64,000 bases of DNA, from contig CBFDCC010000012.1 in NCBI GenBank assembly GCA_965603205.1, positions 1 through 64,000 on the forward strand. The letters run 5' to 3'. Numbering within the stretch: position 1 is the first letter of the stretch; the number at the start of each line of letters is the position of its first letter. The notes beneath the pieces were generated by a model. That model searched no databases. It was not told where the DNA came from and saw nothing but the letters and a program-made list of their open reading frames with translations. Shown piece after piece: positions 35,914-44,628 of the stretch. The DNA comes from Temperatibacter sp965603205 (GTDB lineage: Bacteria; Pseudomonadota; Alphaproteobacteria; Sphingomonadales; Kordiimonadaceae). The position numbers were made by a program, and so were the translations under genes.

Positions 35914-37950
35914 TTATTTTTGCTCTAAAGGATTATTGAAGCCTCTTGAAATATTCAAGTAATGCATGTGACGATTATATTGATTGAGTACTTCATGAAT
36001 GATTTGCTCACGGTTATATCCATAAATATCATAGTCTTGCCCTCCGCTCATCAGGCTAACCTCAGCACGATAATAGGTCTCGCTATTATCAAGATCAGTA
36101 TCATTATCTGCTGCTGCTTCAATGGCAAAAACTGGCGCTTTATGGGGCACTGCAATGACAGCAAAGCGGAAGGACGGCTCCTCTTCATGGGTGATGATTA
36201 GATCGGCTTTTCCTTCTTCTAGATATGCAGATGCAGCCACATCGGGAGATTTAATTTCTTTCATCACATCTATTAGGGCTGGAAGGGCCGTTTCTTCAAT
36301 AAATTTTAGAACCTGATCTTTCGTTGGATGCGAGAGAATAGCATTAAGGCGCAAACGCCAAGGCATATTGCCCCCTCCCCCGACAATATCCGGCGCAGCC
36401 TCTGCCCCCTGAGAGATACGGTTTTCCATAGAAAGACCACGCAGTAATCCAGCAATTGAAAATAGAATTACGACAGTAAAAGGCAGTGCTGTGGCAACAG
36501 TGGCCGCCTGCAACGCGCCTAGCCCACCAGCAAGCAACAAAACCGCAGCAACAAGTCCCTGTAGAACAGCCCAGAATATCCGCTGCCAAACGGGGGCATC
36601 TATACGCCCGCCGGATGTAATAATATCAATCACGAGCGAGCCACTGTCGCTAGATGTAACAAAAAATGTTACCACGAGCGCCAACGCAATGATCGACGTG
36701 ATCATAGACAGTGGAAGCTGATCCAAAAACACGAAGAGCGCAACAGGCATATTGCCCTGTACTTGTGTCGTAAGCGCAGTGAAACCACCCCCGACCATAT
36801 CAAGGGCTGTATTGCCAAAACTTGTCATCCAGAAAAATACAAGGATTGTAGGGACAAATAGGACCCCAAAGATAAATTCACGAATAGTACGCCCTCTAGA
36901 AATGCGAGCTATAAACATACCAACGAAAGGGGACCAACTGATCCACCAACCCCAATAAAAAATTGTCCAACTGTTAATCCAGTCATCATCCTGACTGTAA
37001 ACACCAACTTTCAGTCCGCGATCAACTAGCACAGATAAATAATTGCCAATATTTTCTGTAAAGCTGCTGAAAATCAAAACTGTTGGTCCTAATAACACAA
37101 CAAAAAACAGCAAGGCAAAAGCGAGTAAAAGATTCAGTTCAGACAGTCGCTTGATGCCAGAATCAAGGCCAGCAATAACTGACAAAGTTGCCAACCCTGA
37201 TATTCCAACGATCAGCAAAACCTGTATTGTGGTTGAGATAGGCACATCAAAAAGAAAATTTAACCCTGAATTTATTTGAGAAACCCCAAAACCAAGGGAT
37301 GTAGCCACACCAAACAGCGTCCCTAAAACGGCAACAACATCAACAACATGACCAATGGGCCCATAAATTCTATCACCAATCAAAGGATAAAGTGCCGACC
37401 GGATTGTCAAAGGAAGATTATGGCGAAAACCAAAATAGGCTAAGCATAAACCTATGACCGTATAGACCGCCCATCCGTGCAAACCCCAGTGTAGAAAAGT
37501 CAGATTCATCGCTTGCCGAGCCAATGCATCATGTCCCCCCAGGGCAACTGGTGGCGTCGCGTAATGTAAAATCGGTTCACCAACAGAGAAGAATAAAAGA
37601 CCAATCCCCATCCCGGCAGAAAAAAGCATAGCAACCCAGCTTATAAAGCTATAGCGCGGCTTTTCGTGATCAGCCCCAAGTCTCGTCATGCCAAACTTTG
37701 ACGCAGCCACCAATAGGCAAACAACCAAAAATATCGAAACAGAAAGAGTGTAAAACCACCCAAAATTTTGTGTGATAAAGGTATTAGTGGCCTTGAATAG
37801 ACCCCCCATCACATCTGGCATTAAAACCGTGACGACAACCAAAAACAATATAATCGACGCTGAGGGTATAAATACAGATGGTAAATACCCTTTTGTCATC
37901 TGACTTTCCAGCGGGGTTTTTCGATTTTCTCGCGAGGTTGATTCTGACAA
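35914..37950 (-). CDS. betT: BCCT-family transporter, BetT-like (choline/betaine)
   Basis: About 678 residues; 12 predicted membrane helices over about 25-500, then a ~150-residue cytoplasmic C-terminal domain, the long form typical of osmoregulated BetT. Conserved BCCT segments: FSAGMGIGLLFFSVGEPI, the Trp-rich FYWGWWISWSPFVGMFIARI, and FVTSSDSGSLV. It imports choline, betaine or a related quaternary ammonium compound with protons or sodium. The frame extends to TTG 38001, but TTG 37950 has AAGGA seven bases upstream and gives a length like E. coli BetT (677); ATG 37899 is a third choice. Divergent from a MarR-type gene. Substrate (choline, glycine betaine, carnitine, DMSP) not resolved. Confidence 0.88.
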   Translation of the reverse strand: MSESTSRENRKTPLESQMTKGYLPSVFIPSASIILFLVVVTVLMPDVMGGLFKATNTFITQNFGWFYTLSVSIFLVVCLLVAASKFGMTRLGADHEKPRYSFISWVAMLFSAGMGIGLLFFSVGEPILHYATPPVALGGHDALARQAMNLTFLHWGLHGWAVYTVIGLCLAYFGFRHNLPLTIRSALYPLIGDRIYGPIGHVVDVVAVLGTLFGVATSLGFGVSQINSGLNFLFDVPISTTIQVLLIVGISGLATLSVIAGLDSGIKRLSELNLLLAFALLFFVVLLGPTVLIFSSFTENIGNYLSVLVDRGLKVGVYSQDDDWINSWTIFYWGWWISWSPFVGMFIARISRGRTIREFIFGVLFVPTILVFFWMTSFGNTALDMVGGGFTALTTQVQGNMPVALFVFLDQLPLSMITSIIALALVVTFFVTSSDSGSLVIDIITSGGRIDAPVWQRIFWAVLQGLVAAVLLLAGGLGALQAATVATALPFTVVILFSIAGLLRGLSMENRISQGAEAAPDIVGGGGNMPWRLRLNAILSHPTKDQVLKFIEETALPALIDVMKEIKSPDVAASAYLEEGKADLIITHEEEPSFRFAVIAVPHKAPVFAIEAAADNDTDLDNSETYYRAEVSLMSGGQDYDIYGYNREQIIHEVLNQYNRHMHYLNISRGFNNPLEQK

Positions 37951-38103
37951 TAGATGATCCTTATATATAAAATACTGTGATGTATAATAATTAGAAGTCA
38001 AAACTTATCAATAGATAGCTTTTGTAAATATAAATTATTAAATTGAAATTAATCGAAAACAGTGCAAAAAAATCATACAGATAAGGAATAAGGATCAAGG
38101 CTT

Positions 38104-38580
38104 ATGAGTGATTATAACGATATTCTGGTTGCCATTCGCCGTATCATGCGTGCTGTCGACCTCCATTCTAAAAAGCTATTAAAAACCGTAGGACTCACAG
38201 CACCACAACTTGTTGTAATGCAGCTCCTTAGAAAGAGTGGCGAACTGCCGCCCAGTACCATTGCCAAAGAGATATCTCTTTCACAGGCGACTGTCACATC
38301 GATTTTAGACCGTCTAGACAGTGCTGGCTATACGCGTCGTGACCGCAGCACTGAAGACAAAAGGGTGGTGCATACTTACCTAACACCTGACGGGCTGGAA
38401 AAAGTATCAAAAGCGCCTGAACTTTTACAAAGTGGTTTTTTACGCGAATTTAGAAAGCTTGAAGAATGGGAACAAACGCAGCTCATTTCTTCACTACAGC
38501 GTATTGCAACGATGATGGACGCTGAAGATATTGATGCCTCACCTATCCTTGAGGTCGGTGAAATTAACGAGTCGCATTAG
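38104..38580 (+). CDS. MarR-family transcriptional regulator
   Basis: 158 residues with a winged helix-turn-helix at about 35-105 (LTAPQLVVMQLLRKSGELPP, SLSQATVTSILDRLDSAGYT, wing RRDRSTEDKRVVHTYLT). It is divergent from the BetT-like gene with about 150 bases between, the usual place of a local repressor. MarR-type CosR/EctR regulators that control compatible solute uptake have this size, so a role in osmolyte uptake is a fair inference. Its last 17 bases overlap the 3' end of the convergent DUF1289 gene. Confidence 0.85.
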   Translation: MSDYNDILVAIRRIMRAVDLHSKKLLKTVGLTAPQLVVMQLLRKSGELPPSTIAKEISLSQATVTSILDRLDSAGYTRRDRSTEDKRVVHTYLTPDGLEKVSKAPELLQSGFLREFRKLEEWEQTQLISSLQRIATMMDAEDIDASPILEVGEINESH

Positions 38581-38758
38581 CGCTGCGTCTATTTTTGGCG
38601 CGCTTTAATGTAGTGAGTTGTTCTTCGCGTGTCATACCACCCCAAGCACCAATATCATCTAGGCTGCGATAACAACCTGTGCAAATCTGCGTGGATTTAT
38701 CTAATAGACAGATATCTATACAGGGACTTTTTATGGGCTTGTTATCTATTTCGGCCAT
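38564..38758 (-). CDS. DUF1289 small Cys-rich protein
   Basis: 64 residues with SPCIDICLLDKSTQICTGCY and RSLDDIGAWGGMTREE, the DUF1289 signature with four cysteines likely to bind zinc or an iron-sulfur centre. Widespread in proteobacteria, function unknown. Its start overlaps the 3' end of the alkyltransferase-like gene by 13 bases, so the two are translated from one mRNA. Confidence 0.85.
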   Translation of the reverse strand: MAEIDNKPIKSPCIDICLLDKSTQICTGCYRSLDDIGAWGGMTREEQLTTLKRAKNRRSANATR

Positions 38759-39147
38759 GTTGCGCGCTTATCCAAAAAATCCATTACATCAATCTCTGCT
38801 TCACCTAACCATGCCTCATCTGGGCCTTGCCAACGCACGGTGGACCAACACACCCGACCAGACTTGCTAAAGACGATGCCTTCTGATTCCATCGCTGCGC
38901 GTTGACGATTATCGCCCTCGCCCTCTGATCCAGCTCTTGCGCTGATTTTACCTGCACTATTAATCACCCGGTGCCATGGTATATCACTGCCTTTTGGCGT
39001 CGCGGCCATAGCGTATCCCACCATACGCGCGGTCACACGCGGCAACAGGCTCGCAATCATCCCGTAACTGGCAACTTTTCCATGTGGTATAAGCCTAACG
39101 AGTGCGTAAACGCGGGATTGATATGTAGAGACCACAGCTTTTAACAA
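38746..39147 (-). CDS. Alkyltransferase-like (ATL) DNA-binding protein
   Basis: 133 residues homologous to the C-terminal domain of O6-methylguanine-DNA methyltransferase (RLIPHGKVASYGMIASLLP; ARMVGYAMAATPKG). The alkyl-acceptor motif PCHRV is PWHRV here, Cys replaced by Trp, which defines ATL proteins: they bind O6-alkylguanine without removing the alkyl group and hand it to nucleotide excision repair. TTG 39147 overlaps the end of the serine dehydratase gene; GTG 39135 is an alternative start. It is in an apparent operon sdaA-ATL-DUF1289. Confidence 0.88.
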   Translation of the reverse strand: MLKAVVSTYQSRVYALVRLIPHGKVASYGMIASLLPRVTARMVGYAMAATPKGSDIPWHRVINSAGKISARAGSEGEGDNRQRAAMESEGIVFSKSGRVCWSTVRWQGPDEAWLGEAEIDVMDFLDKRATWPK

Positions 39148-40541
39148 TCCACCACATTAGCAGCAACACGTATTACTTTGGCGAGGCCACCCTCTGCGGT
39201 TTCTTTATATTTTGATTGCATGTCACGGCCTGTGATCCGCATGGTTCTAATGACTTTATCCAGTGATACAAAATGCTCGCCGTCACCACGCAGTGCTAAT
39301 CGTGTCGCGTTAATCGCCTTAACGGCCCCCATGGCATTGCGTTCAATACATGGCACCTGCACCAAACCACCGATCGGATCACATGTGAGGCCTAGATTAT
39401 GCTCCATGCCGATCTCAGCGGCATTTTCCACCTGTGCAGGCGTACCACCCATAACCTCAGCCAACCCTGCTGCCGCCATGGCGCAGGCCGAGCCAACTTC
39501 ACCCTGACAACCAACCTCAGCCCCCGAAATTGACGCGTTTTTTTTAAATAATGTGCCAACAGCACCAGCGGTGAGCAAAAACCTAATAGCATCTTCATCA
39601 GGGGTATGACTGCTACAAAAACGGGTGTAATAATGCATCACCGCAGGCACAATACCAGCAGCGCCATTGGTGGGGGCCGTGACCACACGCCCGCCCGTGG
39701 CATTTTCTTCATTCACTGCCAGCGCATATAGATTAACCCAGTCAATCACGGTTAGGGGATCACGCAGAGCTTGCTCTGGGGTTGAAGATAGCTGCTTATA
39801 CATATCAGCAGCTCGGCGCTTGACCTTTAACCCTGGCATCTCACCGTTGATGCTGCATCCGCGTGTAACGCAATCCTGCATGACCTGCCATATCTCCAAA
39901 AGCTCGCTGCGGATTTCTTGTTTGCTACGCCAAGTCTGCTCATTTTCCATCATAATCTCACTGATGGATTTACCCTCTTTCTGGCAGTAAACAAGCAATT
40001 GTCGCGCACTAGCAAATGGGTATGGCACCTTGGCCTTACCATGCGTATCTTTAAAAGCATCAGCGTTAGCTTCGTCCTCAGTCACAATAAAGCCACCGCC
40101 AACGCTATAATAAATTTGTGATAGTTTCATAGTGCCCGAAGAATCAAAGGCTTTAAATTGCATCCCATTGGGGTGAAAGGGTAGCTGCTCGCGGGCAATA
40201 AGCAATAGGTCTGTTTCTTGATTGAAGGCAATACAATGCGTGCCGTCTACTTGTAACTGACCACTGCTGCGCACTTCATCCATCAAGGCATCGACCTTAT
40301 CCACATCTACAGTGCGGGGGCGCAGTCCCATCAAGCCTAATATAATCGCTTTATCAGATCCGTGACCACGCGCCGTAGCACCTAGTGAACCATAAAGAGA
40401 AACCTCAATACGCTGTAAATCACCGCCAAGATCATCCTTTGCTGTACGGCCAAAGTTAGAGGCAGCGCGCATTGGCCCAACCGTATGCGAGCTGCTCGGC
40501 CCGATACCAATTGAGAAAAGATCAAAAATACTTACTTCCAT
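39141..40541 (-). CDS. sdaA: L-serine ammonia-lyase, iron-sulfur type
   Basis: About 466 residues, single-chain form with beta domain (SIFDLFSIGIGPSSSHTVGP at the start) and alpha domain (GCQGEVGSACAMAAAGLAEV; NLGLTCDPIGGLVQVPCIER). It converts L-serine to pyruvate and ammonia with an oxygen-sensitive 4Fe-4S cluster held by the conserved cysteines in these segments. The frame extends to GTG 40550, but ATG 40541 has GGAG eight bases upstream and starts at the family's usual place. Divergent from the ferredoxin gene. Confidence 0.95.
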   Translation of the reverse strand: MEVSIFDLFSIGIGPSSSHTVGPMRAASNFGRTAKDDLGGDLQRIEVSLYGSLGATARGHGSDKAIILGLMGLRPRTVDVDKVDALMDEVRSSGQLQVDGTHCIAFNQETDLLLIAREQLPFHPNGMQFKAFDSSGTMKLSQIYYSVGGGFIVTEDEANADAFKDTHGKAKVPYPFASARQLLVYCQKEGKSISEIMMENEQTWRSKQEIRSELLEIWQVMQDCVTRGCSINGEMPGLKVKRRAADMYKQLSSTPEQALRDPLTVIDWVNLYALAVNEENATGGRVVTAPTNGAAGIVPAVMHYYTRFCSSHTPDEDAIRFLLTAGAVGTLFKKNASISGAEVGCQGEVGSACAMAAAGLAEVMGGTPAQVENAAEIGMEHNLGLTCDPIGGLVQVPCIERNAMGAVKAINATRLALRGDGEHFVSLDKVIRTMRITGRDMQSKYKETAEGGLAKVIRVAANVVDC

Positions 40542-40736
40542 GCACGTCACTCCATAAAGAGAATCTTATAATTTTGCCGACATTGCTCTTATATATTTCC
40601 AGTTTCAACCGAAACTTTAACCCATAAGCCATTTTGCACATTCATTTTAGCACCAAAGTTGATTTGCTGCTTGATTTTTCAGCCAATTTCGGCTCAATTA
40701 CCGCTAAATTTATTGTATAAAATTAGGATAGTAGTA

Positions 40737-41054
40737 ATGGTAAAAATTAAAGTAACCGACACACAGGGCGAAAGCCGCGATATCGACGCAGAATCAGGTG
40801 TTTCATTAATGGAAGCAATTCGTGAAAATGAATTTGATGATCTGCAAGCAATTTGTGGCGGCTGTTGTTCATGTTGCACATGTCATGTGCATGTGGAAGA
40901 CGGTGGTTATGACGTTCTGCCGGCCATCGAGGAAGATGAAGAATATCTTCTGGAAGATAGCGAAAGCTTTGTAAAAGAAAAATCCCGTCTGTCATGTCAA
41001 GTAGAAGTCTCTGCTGATATGGAAGGCTTGAGTGTTACAATTATATCTGAATAA
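40737..41054 (+). CDS. 2Fe-2S ferredoxin, adrenodoxin/Isc type
   Basis: 105 residues from ATG 40737 (AGGA nine bases upstream); the open frame extends further but that part has no ribosome site. Cluster cysteines are in CGGCCSCCTC (C-x5-C-x2-C spacing) with the fourth in RLSCQV. It is an electron carrier for a cytochrome P450, oxygenase or iron-sulfur assembly. Odd: two extra cysteines stand where the family has Ala (usual CGGACSCATC). It is in the same orientation as the aminopeptidase gene, 21 bases apart. Confidence 0.9.
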   Translation: MVKIKVTDTQGESRDIDAESGVSLMEAIRENEFDDLQAICGGCCSCCTCHVHVEDGGYDVLPAIEEDEEYLLEDSESFVKEKSRLSCQVEVSADMEGLSVTIISE

Positions 41055-41075
41055 TAGATACTTTAGGAAAATATC

Positions 41076-42479
41076 ATGTCTGATCCAGCCTTATATTTAT
41101 CATTAACCACAGATGCAAACACCATTGCATTGATCCCTATTGCCAAAGGTGCATTAGATGATAAGGCTGTCTCGGACCGTGATCAAAAATGGATGAAATC
41201 CACTGGTTTTGACGCAAGCGTTGGCAGTATATGTCTTTGCGCTGATAACAGCGGTAATTTAACGCACGCTTATTACGGCCTAGGTGAGGCATCCCCTAAA
41301 GTATCAGATATATGGTGGTTAGCGGCCGCAGCCGCGGCACTGCCAGCTGGTGATTATAGCCTGCAAGGTGACTTTGATCCTGCAATGGTAAAAGCCGCTG
41401 CACTGGGTTGGTGTCTTAGCCAATATAGTTTTGATCATTATAAATCCGACGATGATCAGGATAAAAAGACTCGTAGATTGATTCTCGACTCTGGCGAAGT
41501 GATTGAGTCTATCAGTGATAGTTATCAGGCCATCGCGTTAGTGCGTGATCTTGTTAACACACCAACAGAAGACATGGGGCCGAGCGAATTAGAAGCGGTA
41601 GTAGAGGAAATTGCCATCACCTTTATGGGGAAATGCGACACGATTATTGGTGATGATCTGCTGGCTGCTGATTTCCCTGCCATTCACGCTGTAGGGCGCG
41701 CCGCGAGCCAAACAAATGCGCCGCGTCTCATCGATCTTAGATGGGGCGATGAAGACGCGCCTAAGCTAACGTTGGTCGGCAAGGGTGTTTGTTTTGACAC
41801 TGGCGGCCTTGATCTAAAGCCATCACAGTTTATGCGTAACATGAAAAAAGATATGGGTGGGGCTGCCCATGTTTTGGGTCTTGCCTGTATGATTATGGCG
41901 GCGGACCTGAATGTTAATCTACGCGTGTTGATCCCTGCTGTAGAAAATGCTGTGGCTGGTAATTCTTTCCGTCCCGGTGATATTTTAGAAACGCGCAAGG
42001 GCCTAACAGTTGAGGTTGGCAATACCGACGCCGAAGGGCGCTTAGTGTTGTGTGATGCTCTCACGCTTGCTTGCGAAGAAAAACCTGACCTACTGATTGA
42101 TATGGCCACGCTTACAGGCGCGGCACGGGTGGCGCTAGGGCCTGATTTGCCTGCAACATTTACGAATGACGAAGACCTTTGGTCTGCACTAGATAAAGCA
42201 CAAGCAACAACGGGTGATCCCATTTGGCGCATGCCACTGTGGGCGGGTTATGATGAGGATTTAAACAGTCCGATTGCAGACTTATGCAACGTCACCGATG
42301 GGGGCTTTGCGGGCGCCATCACTGCGGGCCTATATCTACAACGTTTTGTTGATAGCGATATACGTTGGATACATGTGGATGTCTTTGCTTGGAACCCTAA
42401 AGCGCGTGCTGGTCGACCTAAAGGCGGCGAAGCACAGGGCATTCGCACATTATTCGAAACTATTACAAATACCCTATAG
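41076..42479 (+). CDS. Leucyl aminopeptidase family protein (M17)
   Basis: 467 residues. The catalytic C domain holds KGVCFDTGGLDLKPSQFM (first metal Lys/Asp), NMKKDMGGAA, and the signature NTDAEGRLVL with metal-binding Asp and Glu and the catalytic Arg. It releases N-terminal amino acids from peptides in the cytoplasm and needs two divalent metals. The N domain is shorter than in PepA and lacks its DNA-binding features. ATG 41076 has TTTAGGAAAATATC upstream. Confidence 0.92.
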   Translation: MSDPALYLSLTTDANTIALIPIAKGALDDKAVSDRDQKWMKSTGFDASVGSICLCADNSGNLTHAYYGLGEASPKVSDIWWLAAAAAALPAGDYSLQGDFDPAMVKAAALGWCLSQYSFDHYKSDDDQDKKTRRLILDSGEVIESISDSYQAIALVRDLVNTPTEDMGPSELEAVVEEIAITFMGKCDTIIGDDLLAADFPAIHAVGRAASQTNAPRLIDLRWGDEDAPKLTLVGKGVCFDTGGLDLKPSQFMRNMKKDMGGAAHVLGLACMIMAADLNVNLRVLIPAVENAVAGNSFRPGDILETRKGLTVEVGNTDAEGRLVLCDALTLACEEKPDLLIDMATLTGAARVALGPDLPATFTNDEDLWSALDKAQATTGDPIWRMPLWAGYDEDLNSPIADLCNVTDGGFAGAITAGLYLQRFVDSDIRWIHVDVFAWNPKARAGRPKGGEAQGIRTLFETITNTL

Positions 42480-42551
42480 CTTGACTTTAAAGTTCATAAG
42501 ATTCATAGTGTATTCGTTTCGGCAACGTGATGGTATAAGGAAGGCAATCTC

Positions 42552-42905
42552 ATGGCTCAAAAAACCAGTCAACAACTACTCTTTATGTGGCACAAGGCGA
42601 TGATCGACGGCGTTCACGGTGATGACCCCGATTTGACAATGCGTCAAATCTGCATAATCCTATCGGTATATCTATATCCTGAAAAAGATCATACGGTGCG
42701 CGGTCTGGCTGCAGAGCTAAGTGTGACAAAGCCAGTGGTCACACGCGCACTTGATACCTTAGGCAGTATGGGATTATTAAAACGAAAGCGCGACGAACGC
42801 GATAAACGCAGCGTGCTAGTCCAACGGACAGTTAAAGGCTCTGTTTATCTATCAGAATTATCTGACCGTATTTTCAAAGCAGCTGACGGCGTTACAGATA
42901 TCTGA
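42552..42905 (+). CDS. MarR-like winged-helix regulator
   Basis: 117 residues; helix-turn-helix at about 35-85 (DHTVRGLAAELSVTKPVVTR, ALDTLGSMGLLKRKRDERDK) and a wing (RSVLVQRTVKG). It lacks the long N- and C-terminal dimerisation helices of full MarR proteins. TGA overlaps the ATG of the NlpC/P60 gene (TGATG), so the two are coupled. Target unknown, perhaps the cell-wall peptidase next to it. Confidence 0.8.
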   Translation: MAQKTSQQLLFMWHKAMIDGVHGDDPDLTMRQICIILSVYLYPEKDHTVRGLAAELSVTKPVVTRALDTLGSMGLLKRKRDERDKRSVLVQRTVKGSVYLSELSDRIFKAADGVTDI

Positions 42906-43714
42906 TGTTGATTGACCCAACTGACGCAAAAAATAACGACAGGCGCCTCATGCATAAGGCAGGGCGCCCAACCCATCAATTTGCCTTTCCCTCTTTTGCG
43001 CTAAAGGCCGAGCCTGATCTGAAAAGCGCCACCATGACCGAGCTACTCTACGGCGAGGGTGTCTATGTGATTAGTGATGGCATACAATGGGCTGAGATCG
43101 CCTGTATGACAGATGCCTACCATGGCTGGGTACCAAAAGAATCGCTTGCAGAAGGCTGGGTGGCAGCCACCCATATTATCTCAACACCGCTCACCCATGT
43201 ATACCCTGAGTCTAATATGAAATCTGTAGCAGCGACTTCCTTGTCACTGGGCAGCCTGATCACCCTTAGCGAGGCCCCGAGCCAAAATGGCTATAGATAT
43301 ATTGAAGGCGGCGGCTGGATTTACGAGCGCCATATTACACAAATAGAAAAACTTCAAGCTGATCCCGTCATGGTCGCTGAGAGTTTGCTTCACGCGCCAT
43401 ATCTTTGGGGTGGGCGCACATCACAAGGCTTAGATTGTAGCGCCCTTGTGCAATTATCACTGGCCCAAGCAGGCACCCACGTTCACCGCGATAGTGACTT
43501 GCAATGGGCCTCTATTGAGGTTGAGATTAGCGAGCCTAAGCGCGGCGATCTAGCCTTTTTCCCTGGCCATGTGGGCTTTATGGTCGATAGCGATAATCTT
43601 ATCCACGCCAACGCCACTAATATGAAGGTGACAATTGACCCCCTAACCGATGTGATAGAGTGGGTACGCAGTGAAGGCAAAGCCGAGCCCTTTTTAGGCT
43701 TTAAAAGGCTATAA
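42905..43714 (+). CDS. NlpC/P60 peptidase with SH3 domains
   Basis: 269 residues: two bacterial SH3-type domains (about 25-150; YGEGVYVISDGIQWAEIA) and a C-terminal NlpC/P60 cysteine peptidase (about 155-269) with catalytic Cys in LDCSALVQLS, His in FPGHVGFM and third residue in LIHANA. It resembles the YkfC type that cleaves gamma-D-Glu-diamino acid bonds of murein peptides. No signal peptide, which suits a role in recycling imported muropeptides with the nearby aminopeptidase. A terminator follows. Confidence 0.88.
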   Translation: MLIDPTDAKNNDRRLMHKAGRPTHQFAFPSFALKAEPDLKSATMTELLYGEGVYVISDGIQWAEIACMTDAYHGWVPKESLAEGWVAATHIISTPLTHVYPESNMKSVAATSLSLGSLITLSEAPSQNGYRYIEGGGWIYERHITQIEKLQADPVMVAESLLHAPYLWGGRTSQGLDCSALVQLSLAQAGTHVHRDSDLQWASIEVEISEPKRGDLAFFPGHVGFMVDSDNLIHANATNMKVTIDPLTDVIEWVRSEGKAEPFLGFKRL

Positions 43715-43715
43715 A

Positions 43716-43742
43716 AAAACGCCGGGGCAACCCCGACGTTTT
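43716..43742. terminator. Bidirectional terminator
   Basis: Twelve-base arms 43716-43727 and 43731-43742 (AAAACG.CGGGG / CCCCG.CGTTTT) with one mismatch, between the NlpC/P60 gene and the convergent cytochrome c gene. Confidence 0.85.
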
Positions 43743-43766
43743 AAAATCATTATCAATTCTTTTAGT

Positions 43767-44363
43767 TTAGTGAGTTGCAGTCTCATCCGCAGCTTCAACA
43801 GCTTCAGCAGCAACCTCTTCAACTTCATCCATAGGCAGATCAATTGGTGCGTCTGATAATGTATTCAAATACGCCATAAGGTCAGCACGTTTTGGTGCCT
43901 TACGCATACCAGCGTATGACATCTTGTTGCCTGGAATTGCTTTCTTTGGGCTTATTAGCCACTGATCAAGTAATTCAAATGACCATGTGCTGCCGTTACC
44001 TGCAACAGCACTAGAATAGGCATAACCATCAGCGCCACCAACAGCGCGACCTATCATACCATATAGATTTGGGCCTGTGCCGTTTTTACCGCCCTTATCA
44101 ATTGAGTGACAAGATTTACAAGCAGCAAAAGCGCGCTTACCCTTATCGGGGTCGGCAGATGCCATCAACATAGCTAGACTAGGACCAGCAATTTCCTCCA
44201 CTGGACCTGTCGCAGCAGTGGCAATCTCTGTACTATAGGCTAGTTCTTCACCGTGATGCTCAGGAAAGAAGGCTTCAGATAGGATTGATATACCCATAAT
44301 CAACAAAGTGCCTCCGATTACGGCTGCTGATACTTTGTTTACAAATAAATGGTCCTGACTCAC
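43767..44363 (-). CDS. Membrane-anchored cytochrome c (CycM/c552-like)
   Basis: About 198 residues from GTG 44363, which has AAGGAG seven bases upstream; the longer frame to 44459 lacks a ribosome site and would bury the anchor. An uncleaved N-terminal helix (VSAAVIGGTLLIMGISILSE) anchors a periplasmic class I cytochrome c with haem motif CKSCH and axial Met in PGNKMSYAGM. An acidic, Ala-rich tail ends the protein. It likely carries electrons from bc1 to a terminal oxidase. Next to pheA, an arrangement familiar in Alphaproteobacteria. Confidence 0.9.
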   Translation of the reverse strand: MSQDHLFVNKVSAAVIGGTLLIMGISILSEAFFPEHHGEELAYSTEIATAATGPVEEIAGPSLAMLMASADPDKGKRAFAACKSCHSIDKGGKNGTGPNLYGMIGRAVGGADGYAYSSAVAGNGSTWSFELLDQWLISPKKAIPGNKMSYAGMRKAPKRADLMAYLNTLSDAPIDLPMDEVEEVAAEAVEAADETATH

Positions 44364-44628
44364 ATTACGTCTCCTTGATGCTGGCTGGAATTCTCGATAC
44401 AAAGCCCCATGCCAAAATAAATACATTTGGGCGGAATGTACCCGCAGCCGCGTCATCATTCAAGCTTGATTTCACGAAATTAGCCTTAATTAATGATTTT
44501 TATGGCCTAGAAGTCATAAATAATGCCCCATTGCCCCTTCAAAGCGTTGACTTGATGACGTGGCTATGCAGATATCGCAATCATAATGGGGTCCATCTGT
44601 TAAGAGATGGCCATCAATGGAGTGCATA

